A stretch of 64,000 nucleotides of DNA from Tragulus kanchil (lineage: Eukaryota > Chordata > Mammalia > Artiodactyla > Tragulidae), in NCBI GenBank assembly GCA_022376925.1, contig JAIOJX010000005.1, forward strand, positions 90,369,001 to 90,433,000, read 5' to 3'. This document shows, piece after piece, positions 37,896-49,250 of this stretch. Both the position numbers and the translations under genes were made by a program. Under the pieces are notes generated by a model that worked only from the letters and a program-made list of their open reading frames with translations, had not been told where the DNA came from and ran no database searches. The first letter of the stretch is position 1; every line of letters starts with the position of its first letter.

Positions 37896-40131
37896 GTTTG
37901 GTTAAGTTGTTGCTGTTCTTGCTATTAATATACAGCTCTTGAAATGCTTCTGTACAAAGACAGAAAACCTCTGAACATCCCTGTCAACATTATAAATAGA
38001 GTAGGAAAAAAAATACAACATTTTACTTGTCCATCACCTCATCTCTATTATCCCTGTCGTTATTTCTTTAAGATGGTGAGAGCATGATGGTTAAAATTTA
38101 GTGAAACCTTTTAACCTGCTATTAAGCTTAGTGCTAATAACATTGCTTTTTAAAGGTGACTGAGCATTAATGAACCTACTGGAGCATCTACGTAATCTCT
38201 CAGTGACTTACGTTACAGACCTAGTAACACCTTGTAGGTTATAGGAAACTGGACGGACTTTGGGGAAAACAGAGGCTCTCCCAGAGCGCCAGGAGTAGGG
38301 AAGAGCCCAGTGAGTACATGATTCTTACTACTCACTATTCACAAGTGTGATCCAAAAGATTAAATATGTGGGGCCTTAGATGAACATACTTTGTGATAAA
38401 CACCCAGAATCCTGAGCTAATTCATCATTTGGTTACCTTAACATGCCGTTTAAGTTAAAGTCCAAGATGAATATAGGTTTTCTAATGTGCTTTTTTCTGA
38501 AGAGTAATTTTAATGGCTTGTCCCCCTTTTAGCCCAGAAAGTTACAATCTTCAGGCAATACAAAATGAGTTCCCTCTTAACTTTCTTAATAGTTCGTGCC
38601 TTTTTTTAAAAAAAAAATTACATTGTCTACCTGAAACAACAAATCTCTGCCCCCGAGTTTAAGCCATTTGTTAAGTCTCCAGACAAACAGAAAAGTAATT
38701 TTTTTGAACCGAATATTACCTTACAAGAAGATCAATATAAGCTGGTAAAAGTATAAAAGGAGAGTAGAGGGGAAAACTACCTTTTGTGTGTCATTAATTG
38801 AAAGTGCTAAAGTTTGACAAGATATACAGAAAGAACATGATGATGATAAACATTTGCAAGGAGCCTCTCCACAAAAGTTCAACAAGTCTGTTTGTTGTTC
38901 TCTCAGGGGCACATCACCTGCTCAGTGGGAAGACATCACAGGAACTACTCCTCTGACCTTTATAAAGGATTGTGTCTCTTTTACAACCAACGTTTCAATG
39001 CGGCCCCTTCCTCTGTAGCATTACAGGTTTGGTTAAGTTGTTGCTGTTCTTGCTATTAATATACAGCTCTTGAAATGCTTCTGTACAAAGACAGAAAACC
39101 TCTGAACATCCCTGTCAACATTATAAATAGAGTAGGAAAAAAAATACAACATTTTACTTGTCCATCACCTCATCTCTATTATCCCTGTCGTTATTTCTTT
39201 AAGATGGTGAGAGCATGATGGTTAAAATTTAGTGAAACCTTTTAACCTGCTATTAAGCTTAGTGCTAATAACATTGCTTTTTAAAGGTGACTGAGCATTA
39301 ATGAACCTACTGGAGCATCTACGTAATCTCTCAGTGACTTACGTTACAGACCTAGTAACACCTTGTAGGTTATAGGAAACTGGACGGACTTTGGGGAAAA
39401 CAGAGGCTCTCCCAGAGCGCCAGGAGTAGGGAAGAGCCCAGTGAGTACATGATTCTTACTACTCACTATTCACAAGTGTGATCCAAAAGATTAAATATGT
39501 GGGGCCTTAGATGAACATACTTTGTGATAAACACCCAGAATCCTGAGCTAATTCATCATTTGGTTACCTTAACATGCCGTTTAAGTTAAAGTCCAAGATG
39601 AATATAGGTTTTCTAATGTGCTTTTTTCTGAAGAGTAATTTTAATGGCTTGTCCCCCTTTTAGCCCAGAAAGTTACAATCTTCAGGCAATACAAAATGAG
39701 TTCCCTCTTAACTTTCTTAATAGTTCGTGCCTTTTTTTAAAAAAAAAATTACATTGTCTACCTGAAACAACAAATCTCTGCCCCCGAGTTTAAGCCATTT
39801 GTTAAGTCTCCAGACAAACAGAAAAGTAATTTTTTTGAACCGAATATTACCTTACAAGAAGATCAATATAAGCTGGTAAAAGTATAAAAGGAGAGTAGAG
39901 GGGAAAACTACCTTTTGTGTGTCATTAATTGAAAGTGCTAAAGTTTGACAAGATATACAGAAAGAACATGATGATGATAAACATTTGCAAGGAGCCTCTC
40001 CCACAAAAAGTTCAACAAGTCTGTTTGTTGTTCTCTCAGGGGGCACATCACCTGCTCAGTGGGAAGACATCACAGGAACTACTCCTCTGACCTTTATAAA
40101 GGATTGTGTCTCTTTTACAACCAACGTTTCA
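37876..40131. repeat. Direct duplication 12 (37876-38997 / 39006-40131)
   Basis: The offset is about 1,131 bp. It runs from the last bases of one ANK3 exon, across the intron, into the next exon, and stops six bases short of that exon's donor. A few bases (ATGCGGCC) separate the copies. Biological exon duplication would not cut the exon just before its splice site. Confidence 0.96.
38907..38997 (+). pseudogene. ANK3: Broken artefactual copy of ANK3 UPA exon (copy 1 of 3)
   Basis: It repeats the exon at 41139 but has three instead of four G after the acceptor, so the frame is lost. It also stops at GTTTCA without a donor. I read it as an assembly duplicate, not an exon. Confidence 0.9.
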
Positions 40132-40136
40132 GCCAG
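40040..40136 (+). other. ANK3: Intact duplicate of ANK3 UPA exon (copy 2 of 3)
   Basis: These 97 bp match the exon at 41139-41235, with the same acceptor and GTATGG donor. Either copy could be the real one, because both sit in duplicated sequence. If spliced twice the protein would gain a second [14 protein letters not shown] block and lose frame, so only one is real. Confidence 0.9.
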
Positions 40137-40757
40137 GTATGGAAATAAAGGCTTCCAAACAGAACTAGGAGTTGCTTTTATTATATTTTGGAAAGTAAAA
40201 CCTGTGCTCAATACCCAGTGTGATTATTCTTTAAAATGCTGATGGTGAAGTTGGACCTAACCCCAGAATTTTTAAATTCACTTGGATGTCATCTTATCCA
40301 GTCCTCACAGAAAGCTATAAGGTGGTAAACTTGCTTCTTCCAGTAGAAATTCTCAGCAGTTCATAAAAACTGATAGGATTTTCCTCTCACCTATTTCCTC
40401 CTATAAAATTCTTGTTCCTTCCAATGGTAAACTAATAAATATTTAAACAGGAATAGAAGAAAAGGCTTATCATGGGTATGTATAAGAGGGGAAGGAGAGT
40501 TTTATGGAAAAGAAAATAGAGGAGAAAAATCCTTAGTATTTTTCTTAGCAAAATCATAACAAATAATAAACGTAAAGTTTCTGTGTTTGATTAACAGAGT
40601 AAACATCTTTGCTAGCTGTTTAAACGAACAAGTTCATTTAAGTTTTGGTTTAAGTTCCTTTCTATACTCTAATTTTTCAAATGGTGTATTTTAAGATTTG
40701 GCTTTGATATCTCCTCATTCGTATACTTTTGTTACTGTTTGGTTTTGTCTTCCTCAG

Positions 40758-40910
40758 ATTTTGGCTTGCAGACTGCCATCAAGTTTTAGAAACTGTGGGG
40801 TTAGCCACACAACTGTACAGGGAATTAATATGTGTTCCATACATGGCCAAGTTTGTTGTTTTTGCCAAAATGAATGATCCTGTGGAAACATGCAGATGAT
40901 AAAGTGGACA
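40758..40910 (+). pseudogene. ANK3: Corrupted artefactual copy of ANK3 UPA exon
   Basis: It matches 41857 onward through AATGATCCTGTGGAA, then loses blocks of bases (fragments GCAGATGATAAAGTGGACA and GCAGCAAGAGAATTTG remain) and has no donor. This is the degraded trailing end of the first copy of duplication 13. Confidence 0.9.
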
Positions 40911-41138
40911 ATTAGGCAGCAAGAGAATTTGGGTTGAAGGAAGTTTACCCTTACAAAAGAAGATCAATATAAGCTGGTAAAAGTATAAAAGGAGAGTAGA
41001 GGCAAAAACTACCTTTTGTGTGTCATTAATTGAAAGTGCTAAAGTTTGACAAGATATACAGAAAGAACATGATGATGATAAACATTTGCAAGGAGCCTCT
41101 CCACAAAAGTTCAACAAGTCTGTTTGTTGTTCTCTCAG

Positions 41139-41235
41139 GGGGCACATCACCTGCTCAGTGGGAAGACATCACAGGAACTACTCCTCTGACCTTTATAAAG
41201 GATTGTGTCTCTTTTACAACCAACGTTTCAGCCAG
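41139..41235 (+). CDS. ANK3: ANK3 exon: start of UPA domain
   Basis: Acceptor GTTCTCTCAG and donor GTATGG bound 97 bp. It completes the split glycine and encodes [20 protein letters not shown] then [11 protein letters not shown], ending two bases into an arginine codon. This is the conserved entry to the UPA domain that packs against ZU5. The copy at 40040-40136 is identical in coding; I chose this one because it is followed by the intact next exon. Confidence 0.93.
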
Positions 41236-41856
41236 GTATGGAAATAAAGGCTTCCAAACAGAACTAGGAGTTGCTTTTATTATATTTTGGAAAGTAAAAC
41301 CTGTGCTCAATACCCAGTGTGATTATTCTTTAAAATGCTGATGGTGAAGTTGGACCTAACCCCAGAATTTTTAAATTCACTTGGATGTCATCTTATCCAG
41401 TCCTCACAGAAAGCTATAAGGTGGTAAACTTGCTTCTTCCAGTAGAAATTCTCAGCAGTTCATAAAAACTGATAGGATTTTCCTCTCACCTATTTCCTCC
41501 TATAAAATTCTTGTTCCTTCCAATGGTAAACTAATAAATATTTAAACAGGAATAGAAGAAAAGGCTTATCATGGGTATGTATAAGAGGGGAAGGAGAGTT
41601 TTATGGAAAAGAAAATAGAGGAGAAAAATCCTTAGTATTTTTCTTAGCAAAATCATAACAAATAATAAACGTAAAGTTTCTGTGTTTGATTAACAGAGTA
41701 AACATCTTTGCTAGCTGTTTAAACGAACAAGTTCATTTAAGTTTTGGTTTAAGTTCCTTTCTATACTCTAATTTTTCAAATGGTGTATTTTAAGATTTGG
41801 CTTTGATATCTCCTCATTCGTATACTTTTGTTACTGTTTGGTTTTGTCTTCCTCAG

Positions 41857-42085
41857 ATTTTGGCTTGCAGACTGCCATCAAGTTTTAGAAACTGTGGGGT
41901 TAGCCACACAACTGTACAGGGAATTAATATGTGTTCCATACATGGCCAAGTTTGTTGTTTTTGCCAAAATGAATGATCCTGTGGAATCCTCTCTGCGATG
42001 TTTCTGCATGACAGATGATAAAGTGGACAAAACTTTAGAGCAGCAAGAGAATTTTGAGGAAGTTGCAAGAAGCAAAGATATTGAG
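41857..42085 (+). CDS. ANK3: ANK3 exon: UPA domain, central part
   Basis: Acceptor CTTCCTCAG and donor GTATCT bound 229 bp, encoding [20 protein letters not shown] through [11 protein letters not shown] and ending in phase 0. [15 protein letters not shown] and [17 protein letters not shown] are diagnostic of ankyrin-G/B. Length and both splice sites are right, unlike the corrupted copy at 40758. Confidence 0.97.
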
Positions 42086-43059
42086 GTATCTTGTTTACAA
42101 CAAGTTCATTCCATCCCATACTCCAGATGCATAATTTTATTTTGAGGTCATAATATAGTATGTACTGATACATTTCAAGTTCATTGTTGATTTTAGTTTT
42201 TGTTTAAAAAGATTTATACAGATTCACTCTCAAATAATTTTAAGTATCTTTGAGGTTATTTTAGTTGGGTAAAAATGTACCACCAAGGAATCTGATGTCA
42301 TGGCCATGATCTTCCTGTGGCCACCTGAGTTACTTTCATGGTCACTGTCTATACACATCACCATGATTTTCCTTTTTCAAACTCAGTGATCAGGTAAGTC
42401 TCTAAGAGTCTAAAAATTAAACTTTCAAACTCTAAGGATAAGTCATTGATGTCAGGCACGTTCTCAAGTATGTTTAAAGTTGGCAGAATAGAAATAAATC
42501 TATAATTCTGTCTTGTACATGTCCAGACTTGTTACAGTTTCCAATCACAGTCACTAACTGTGAACCATTAGTTATTTTTGTGGCAGATAGCACCATATAC
42601 TTGACTGCCCAATCACAAGACAAATGTGACACAGAAACATGTCAGTCTTGTAATGTCAGATGACTTAAAATCTCAGAATTCGGGCTTCCCTGGTGGTCCA
42701 GTGGTTAAGGACACCGCCTTGCAATGCAAGGGGTGCCGGTTCGATCCCTGGCCTGGGAAGATCCCATGTGCCGCGGAGCGGCTGGACTGATGTGTCCAAT
42801 TACTGAGCCGGAGCTCTGGAGTGCATGCGCCTAGAGCCGGCGCTCAGCGACAACAGAGGCCACCGCGATGGGAGGCCCACAGGAGCCAAAGAACAAAGAT
42901 GGATGAAAATAGACAAATGAAAGACCAATAGAAGTGGCCCACTTATCCCCTCCCTCCCCAACCCGCCCAAAATAAATAAATAAATATTAAAAAAAAAAAA
43001 ATCTCAGAATTCTCTCAATTTAAATTAACATTAAATTATGTATTTCTTTTATTCTAAAG
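42086..43059 (+). other. ANK3: ANK3 intron with one young SINE
   Basis: It holds the CHR-like SINE at 42682-42997. The remaining sequence is unrecognised. From 42536 onward it is repeated by duplication 14. Confidence 0.85.
42682..42997 (+). mobile_element. CHR-like SINE, sense, young, with 15-bp TSD
   Basis: It is flanked by the perfect repeat AAAATCTCAGAATTC at 42667-42681 and 42998-43012. It starts GGGCTTCCCTGGTGGTCCAG, carries a near-perfect tRNA box B (GGTTCGATCCC), and ends in an AAATAAATAAATAAATATTA tail plus poly-A. This is the best-preserved member in the window. The duplicate with extra homopolymer bases lies at 43797-44120. Confidence 0.95.
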
Positions 43060-43185
43060 GTTCTGGAAGGAAAACCTATTTATGTTGACTGTTACGGAAA
43101 CCTGGCCCCACTTACCAAAGGAGGACAGCAACTTGTTTTTAATTTTTATGCTTTCAAAGAAAATAGACTGCCATTTTCCATCAAG
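43060..43185 (+). CDS. ANK3: ANK3 exon: UPA domain
   Basis: Acceptor TTATTCTAAAG and donor GTAAAT bound 126 bp, exactly 42 codons in phase 0: [20 protein letters not shown], then [20 protein letters not shown] and IK. The frame is intact here, whereas the copy at 44183 is frameshifted, so this is the reliable copy. Confidence 0.97.
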
Positions 43186-44182
43186 GTAAATCGCTTTTGT
43201 GACAGACTCTGTGATTTTTTCTTAAATGTTTTTGAAGAATAAAAAAGATTCTAATGATTCAGTCAGTTTATTGTATCTCACCAAACTTGAATTCATAGGA
43301 ACAAGGTCAATTTTTGTCCCGGTTCTACCTAAAAGTGTTCTTTTGAGGCAGAAAAGCTTTATAATTAGTAAAAAGAGTTTCTGCCATTTAAACAGTTAAG
43401 TGATATTTAGGCATATGTTTGTAAGACCAAACAATCTAGAACAATACAATGCATCATATCTGGAATGATCGATAATAAAGAAAGAATGAAATCCTAATTA
43501 AGTGTTCAGGTTTCATCTCTATTTCTGGTAGAACCCAGGACATTCTGGGGAGACCATCTTCCTCCTCAGAGAACCAAAGGACATAGGGCAATTGTTTTAT
43601 TGTTATTATTCTGCTGCTGTTGTTAAAACTGAGGCTTTGAGACTTGTTACAGTTTCCAATCACAGTCACTAACTGTGAACCATTAGTTATTTTTGTGGCA
43701 GATAGCACCATATACTTGACTGCCCAATCACAAGACAAATGTGACACAGAAACATGTCAGTCTTGTAATGTCAGATGACTTAAAATCTCAGAATTCGGGC
43801 TTCCCTGGTGGTCCAGTGGTTAAGGACACCGCCTTGCAATGCAAGGGGTGCCGGTTCGATCCCTGGCCTGGGAAGATCCCATGTGCCGCGGAGCGGCTGG
43901 ACTGATGTGTCCAATTACTGAGCCGGAGCTCTGGAGTGCATGCGCCTAGAGCCGGCGCTCAGCGACAACAGAGGCCACCGCGATGGGAGGCCCACAGGAG
44001 CCAAAGAACAAAGATGGATGAAAATAGACAAATGAAAGACCAATAGAAGTGGCCCACCCGTCCCCCTCCCTCCCCAACCCGCCCCCCCAAAAAAATAAAT
44101 AAATAAATATTAAAAAAAAAAAAATCTCAGAATTCTCTCAATTTAAATTAACATTAAATTATGTATTTCTTTTATTCTAAAG

Positions 44183-44310
44183 GTTCTGGAAGGAAAACCT
44201 ATTTATGTTGACTGTTACGGAAACCTGGCCCCACTTACCAAAGGAGGACCGCAACTTTTTTTTAAATTTTTTATGCTTTCAAAGAAAATAGACTGCCATT
44301 TTCCATCAAG
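44183..44310 (+). pseudogene. ANK3: Frameshifted artefactual copy of ANK3 UPA exon
   Basis: It is 128 bp instead of 126 because of errors around CCGCAACTTTTTTTTAAATT, where the first copy reads CAGCAACTTGTTTTTAATTT. Splice sites remain but the frame is lost. I read this as a sequencing or assembly error in a redundant copy. Confidence 0.92.
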
Positions 44311-45049
44311 GTAAATCGCTTTTGTGACAGACTCTGTGATTTTTTCTTAAATGTTTTTGAAGAATAAAAAAGATTCTAATGATTCAGTCAGTTTATTGTA
44401 TCTCACCAAACTTGAATTCATAGGAACAAGGTCAATTTTTGTCCCGGTTCTACCTAAAAGTGTTCTTTTGTGGCAGAAAAGCTTTATAATTAGTAAAAAG
44501 AGTTTCTGCCATTTAAACAGTTAAGTGATATTTAGGCATATGTTTGTAAGACCAAACAATCTAGAACAATACAATGCATCATATCTGGAATGATCGATAA
44601 TAAAGAAAGAATGAAATCCTAATTAAGTGTTCAGGTTTCATCTCTATTTCTGGTAGAACCCAGGACATTCTGGGGAGACCATCTTCCTCCTCAGAGAACC
44701 AAAGGACATAGGGCAATTGTTTTATTGTTATTATTTGCTGCTGCTGTTGTTAAAACTGAGGCTTTGAAAAAAAAATTATTAGACAGGAAGAAAATGTATA
44801 CAACTCAGACTGTCAGGATAAGACAAGCAGACACAGCATTCCTGTGTTTAGACTAGGGAGTGGGCATTCTAAATCTTGCAAAGTTTAAATGTGACTACAC
44901 TGGCTGACATGTGATTGGTATCACCTTTTCCCTTTACCTTTCCTGCTTCTCAAAGAGCTCCATAAAACAAACAAGCTTAACTCTTACACAGACAGGAATA
45001 CTCCGAAAACTCTCCTTCTGTTAACTGTCAACTTCCTAAATTCTTCTAG

Positions 45050-45172
45050 ATTAGAGACACCAGCCAAGAGCCCTGTGGTCGTCTGTCTTTTCTGAAAGAA
45101 CCAAAGACAACCAAAGGACTGCCGCAAACAGCTGTGTGCAACTTAAACATCACTCTTCCAGCACATAAAAAG
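45050..45172 (+). CDS. ANK3: ANK3 exon: end of UPA domain
   Basis: Acceptor AATTCTTCTAG and donor GTACCT bound 123 bp (41 codons, phase 0) encoding [20 protein letters not shown], then [20 protein letters not shown] and K. An identical copy lies at 46166-46288 through duplication 15; splicing both would repeat 41 residues, so one is artefactual. I cannot tell which. Confidence 0.95.
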
Positions 45173-45618
45173 GTACCTTTTAATACTGGTTTATTTTAAC
45201 TTTCTCTCCCTGGTCTTGAAGAAGTGGGCCCCTGGTATGCAATTAAGGAATGCTTTGTAACCTGATTAAAGCTCTTGAAAACTCGAGTTTTATTAGTCTC
45301 TTTGTGTAGACTAAGTCTTGTGATGTGGTGTCAAATTCTTATGGTTTGTATGATGGAGTCCTCTGTTTATTGCTTCTGCTTCTGCTGGTAGTTCATAGAT
45401 TTTTTTTTTTTTTTGCTTTCAAATAATGTCACACATTAATCTGCTGCCATGGATGTATAGCTCTTGATATTTTTTGTTGGCTTCTTTTGGTTTCCTTTGC
45501 TTTCTAAAGCAGCTTGCATTTTGTGCTCCCTATTCAGTCCTTTTCATATCCTGATATTCTTTTCCCTGCTGTCCATTATAATATTCCTTGTCTCTGCAAT
45601 GCATCTTGGGACCAAAAG

Positions 45619-45645
45619 GAGACAGAGTCAGATCAAGATGATGAG
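45619..45645 (+). CDS. ANK3: ANK3 27-bp microexon
   Basis: Nine codons, ETESDQDDE, lie between an unusually weak acceptor (TTGGGACCAAAAG) and donor GTAATA. They fit in phase 0 between the UPA exon and the 82-bp exon, and match the acidic linker of ankyrin-G. The duplicate is at 46735-46761. Confidence 0.88.
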
Positions 45646-46165
45646 GTAATATGAACACTTCTGCTTTTACTCTATCAGAGATAGACTAGAAACAGAATCT
45701 GTATAGAAGAAGGTACAGAGGGCGGAAGTGTGGGAAACATGTTATATTTTTGCAGATCTTAGCTTAAGTGAGGTTAAGGATACATATTTTTTCCTAAAGA
45801 ATAGTTTACTTTTCCACATAAACAGAAGCGTACTTATGTATATTCAATAAAATTAAGATCCAGCTGATGAATTAAAAAGAGGAACTAAAGATTTTTAGTA
45901 TAGCATTTTTAAATGTGATAGATTGACATGTATAAATATACATTTGTGCATATTTTCACCTAGTGCCTTACTGTGTAACATTTAAATCAAAGATGAGGGT
46001 AATATAGTGACTACACTGGCTGACATGTGATTGGTATCACCTTTTCCCTTTACCTTTCCTGCTTCTCAAAGAGCTCCATAAAACAAACAAGCTTAACTCT
46101 TACACAGACAGGAATACTCCGAAAACTCTCCTTCTGTTAACTGTCAACTTCCTAAATTCTTCTAG

Positions 46166-46288
46166 ATTAGAGACACCAGCCAAGAGCCCTGTGGTCGTCT
46201 GTCTTTTCTGAAAGAACCAAAGACAACCAAAGGACTGCCGCAAACAGCTGTGTGCAACTTAAACATCACTCTTCCAGCACATAAAAAG
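46166..46288 (+). other. ANK3: Duplicate of ANK3 UPA-end exon
   Basis: It appears identical to 45050-45172 at an offset of 1,116 bp, with both splice sites. It is interpreted as an assembly copy. Confidence 0.92.
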
Positions 46289-46734
46289 GTACCTTTTAAT
46301 ACTGGTTTATTTTAACTTTCTCTCCCTGGTCTTGAAGAAGTGGGCCCCTGGTATGCAATTAAGGAATGCTTTGTAACCTGATTAAAGCTCTTGAAAACTC
46401 GAGTTTTATTAGTCTCTTTGTGTAGACTAAGTCTTGTGATGTGGTGTCAAATTCTTATGGTTTGTATGATGGAGTCCTCTGTTTATTGCTTCTGCTTCTG
46501 CTGGTAGTTCATAGATTTTTTTTTTTTTTTGCTTTCAAATAATGTCACACATTAATCTGCTGCCATGGATGTATAGCTCTTGATATTTTTTGTTGGCTTC
46601 TTTTGGTTTCCTTTGCTTTCTAAAGCAGCTTGCATTTTGTGCTCCCTATTCAGTCCTTTTCATATCCTGATATTCTTTTCCCTGCTGTCCATTATAATAT
46701 TCCTTGTCTCTGCAATGCATCTTGGGACCAAAAG

Positions 46735-46761
46735 GAGACAGAGTCAGATCAAGATGATGAG
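46735..46761 (+). other. ANK3: Duplicate of ANK3 microexon
   Basis: It is identical to 45619-45645 at an offset of 1,116 bp, with the same flanks, and is interpreted as an assembly copy. Confidence 0.9.
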
Positions 46762-47824
46762 GTAATATGAACACTTCTGCTTTTACTCTATCAGAGATAG
46801 ACTAGAAACAGAATCTGTATAGAAGAAGGTACAGAGGGCGGAAGTGTGGGAAACATGTTATATTTTTGCAGATCTTAGCTTAAGTGAGGTTAAGGATACA
46901 TATTTTTTCCTAAAGAATAGTTTACTTTTCCACATAAACAGAAGCGTACTTATGTATATTCAATAAAATTAAGATCCAGCTGATGAATTAAAAAGAGGAA
47001 CTAAAGATTTTTAGTATAGCATTTTTAAATGTGATAGATTGACATGTATAAATATACATTTGTGCATATTTTCACCTAGTGCCTTACTGTGTAACATTTA
47101 AATCAAAGATGAGGGTAATATATGACATTTTACATGTTCTATATACTATGAAGTATATGCTCAATGGCTACAAATAAATATTTGATATTCTATTTAAAGA
47201 AACTTATCTTGGCCACTTTTTAAAAAGTATAATTATTCAATTATATTTTATAAGTTATCTCCTAATATTTCTCCCAAGTTATATGATCATTGGATTTTTA
47301 AAACTCACACGTTAGTACTAATTATAGAAATAGCATCCTTAAGGTTCAGTAACATTACTTCAATAAAATCATTAGCCTGTTTGTGATCTCATCTACATTT
47401 TATGCCTATGAACATACAGAAACAACAGCAGTAATCGGAATAATAAACTTTGTGTGCATTTTTTCCTTGAATGTACTCACAAAGAGTGAGTGTACATCGT
47501 GATGTATGTGCTTTCAATATGAACAAGTTTGGAAGAATTTACTGCTCAGCATTAGAAGTCTCTGTAATGCTCGTCTTTTATTTGTAGTTCCCTGTAGTGT
47601 GCTGTGTTGGTGCTCTTATATTTTGCTAAATGACGGTCATTTGGTTAAGACATTGGGGTGGGGTTGTGGAATCACAGTGGGGAACTACACTTTTCCCTGA
47701 GAAAAATATAAGAAAAAAATAAGGATAAACAAGATATCAACATGCCATTCCACGAAATGTTTCAAAATGATAAAAATGCCACAAGAAACTGGAACATAAT
47801 CTTTCTTTTCTTTTTCTTTTCCAG

Positions 47825-47906
47825 ATGGAGAAAGCGGATAGACGACAAAGCTTTGCATCCTTAGCTTTACGTAAGCGCTACAGCTACTTGACTGAGCCTG
47901 GAATGA
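47825..47906 (+). CDS. ANK3: ANK3 exon linking UPA to the giant exon
   Basis: Acceptor TTTCTTTTCCAG and donor GTGAGT bound 82 bp encoding MEKADRRQSFASLALRKRYS and YLTEPGM, then one base of a lysine codon completed at 54092. RRQSF is a plausible basophilic-kinase site. The identical copy at 48916-48997 is attributed to duplication 16. Confidence 0.95.
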
Positions 47907-48915
47907 GTGAGTTTCCTAACACATTTACTAATCTACACGGATTTTTATAAGAAGAGACATTTTTTCTATTCAAACTGAATTTCAGATTCATGTAAAAGAA
48001 AACTGCCTACAGGAAAACTTTATCATGAGATCTAAGTAATATTTTATTCCGGGGGGTTGGAGCCAGTAGCTATTTTTTAAGAATTAGAAACATCTGTCTC
48101 TTGACTTTAAAATGTATAAATGTGATAGATTGACATGTATAAATATACATTTGTGCATATTTTCACCTAGTGCCTTACTGTGTAACATTTAAATCAAAGA
48201 TGAGGGTAATATATGACATTTTACATGTTCTATATACTATGAAGTATATGCTCAATGGCTACAAATAAATATTTGATATTCTATTTAAAGAAACTTATCT
48301 TGGCCACTTTTTAAAAAGTATAATTATTCAATTATATTTTATAAGTTATCTCCTAATATTTCTCCCAAGTTATATGATCATTGGATTTTTAAAACTCACA
48401 CGTTAGTACTAATTATAGAAATAGCATCCTTAAGGTTCAGTAACATTACTTCAATAAAATCATTAGCCTGTTTGTGATCTCATCTACATTTTATGCCTAT
48501 GAACATACAGAAACAACAGCAGTAATCGGAATAATAAACTTTGTGTGCATTTTTTCCTTGAATGTACTCACAAAGAGTGAGTGTACATCGTGATGTATGT
48601 GCTTTCAATATGAACAAGTTTGGAAGAATTTACTGCTCAGCATTAGAAGTCTCTGTAATGCTCGTCTTTTATTTGTAGTTCCCTGTAGTGTGCTGTGTTG
48701 GTGCTCTTATATTTTGCTAAATGACGGTCATTTGGTTAAGACATTGGGGTGGGGTTGTGGAATCACAGTGGGGAACTACACTTTTCCCTGAGAAAAATAT
48801 AAGAAAAAAATAAGGATAAACAAGATATCAACATGCCATTCCACGAAATGTTTCAAAATGATAAAAATGCCACAAGAAACTGGAACATAATCTTTCTTTT
48901 CTTTTTCTTTTCCAG

Positions 48916-48997
48916 ATGGAGAAAGCGGATAGACGACAAAGCTTTGCATCCTTAGCTTTACGTAAGCGCTACAGCTACTTGACTGAGCCTGGAATGA
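48916..48997 (+). other. ANK3: Duplicate of ANK3 82-bp exon
   Basis: It is identical to 47825-47906 at an offset of 1,091 bp, with both splice sites. Only one of the two can be real if the protein is to match ankyrin-G. Confidence 0.92.
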
Positions 48998-49250
48998 GTG
49001 AGTTTCCTAACACATTTACTAATCTACACGGATTTTTATAAGAAGAGACATTTTTTCTATTCAAACTGAATTTCAGATTCATGTAAAAGAAAACTGCCTA
49101 CAGGAAAACTTTATCATGAGATCTAAGTAATATTTTATTCCGAGTTGGAGATGTGAGGTACAAACATGCTCAGATCATAGCTTTAAACATTTTTTTAAGC
49201 CAGTAGCTATTTTTTTTAAGAATTAGAAACATCTGTCTCTTGACTTTGAA

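Larger units (their letters stand above)
39850..42045. repeat. Direct duplication 13 (39850-40943 / 40952-42045)
   Basis: The offset is about 1,099-1,101 bp. It covers one complete exon, one intron and most of the next exon. Copy one matches cleanly to 40887 and then degrades, with several deletions to about 40943. It overlaps duplication 12, so the exon at 41139 appears three times. Confidence 0.96.
42536..44767. repeat. Direct duplication 14 (42536-43640 / 43641-44767)
   Basis: The offset is 1,105 bp at the start. Copies include a SINE with its target-site duplication and the whole ANK3 exon at 43060. Copy two has extra bases in C-runs (about 44060-44095) and T-runs (about 44257-44273). 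The copies abut directly. Confidence 0.96.
44891..47122. repeat. Direct duplication 15 (44891-46006 / 46007-47122)
   Basis: The offset is a constant 1,116 bp with no filler. Both the 123-bp UPA exon and the 27-bp microexon are carried in each copy. The copies look identical. Confidence 0.96.
47022..49250. repeat. Direct duplication 16 (47022-48116 / 48117-49250)
   Basis: The offset is 1,091 bp. It contains the 82-bp ANK3 exon. Copy one matches to about 48052, then shows a G-run and loss of about 50 bp relative to 49141-49200, and resumes weakly before copy two starts. The first 90 or so bp also match 45912-46006, giving a third copy. Confidence 0.95.

Noticed and set aside
37876..49250. Biological duplication of ANK3 UPA exons or mutually exclusive exon pairs
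   Set aside because: Copies are nearly identical including introns and SINEs, several are broken or truncated before the donor, and inclusion of both would disrupt the conserved fold.
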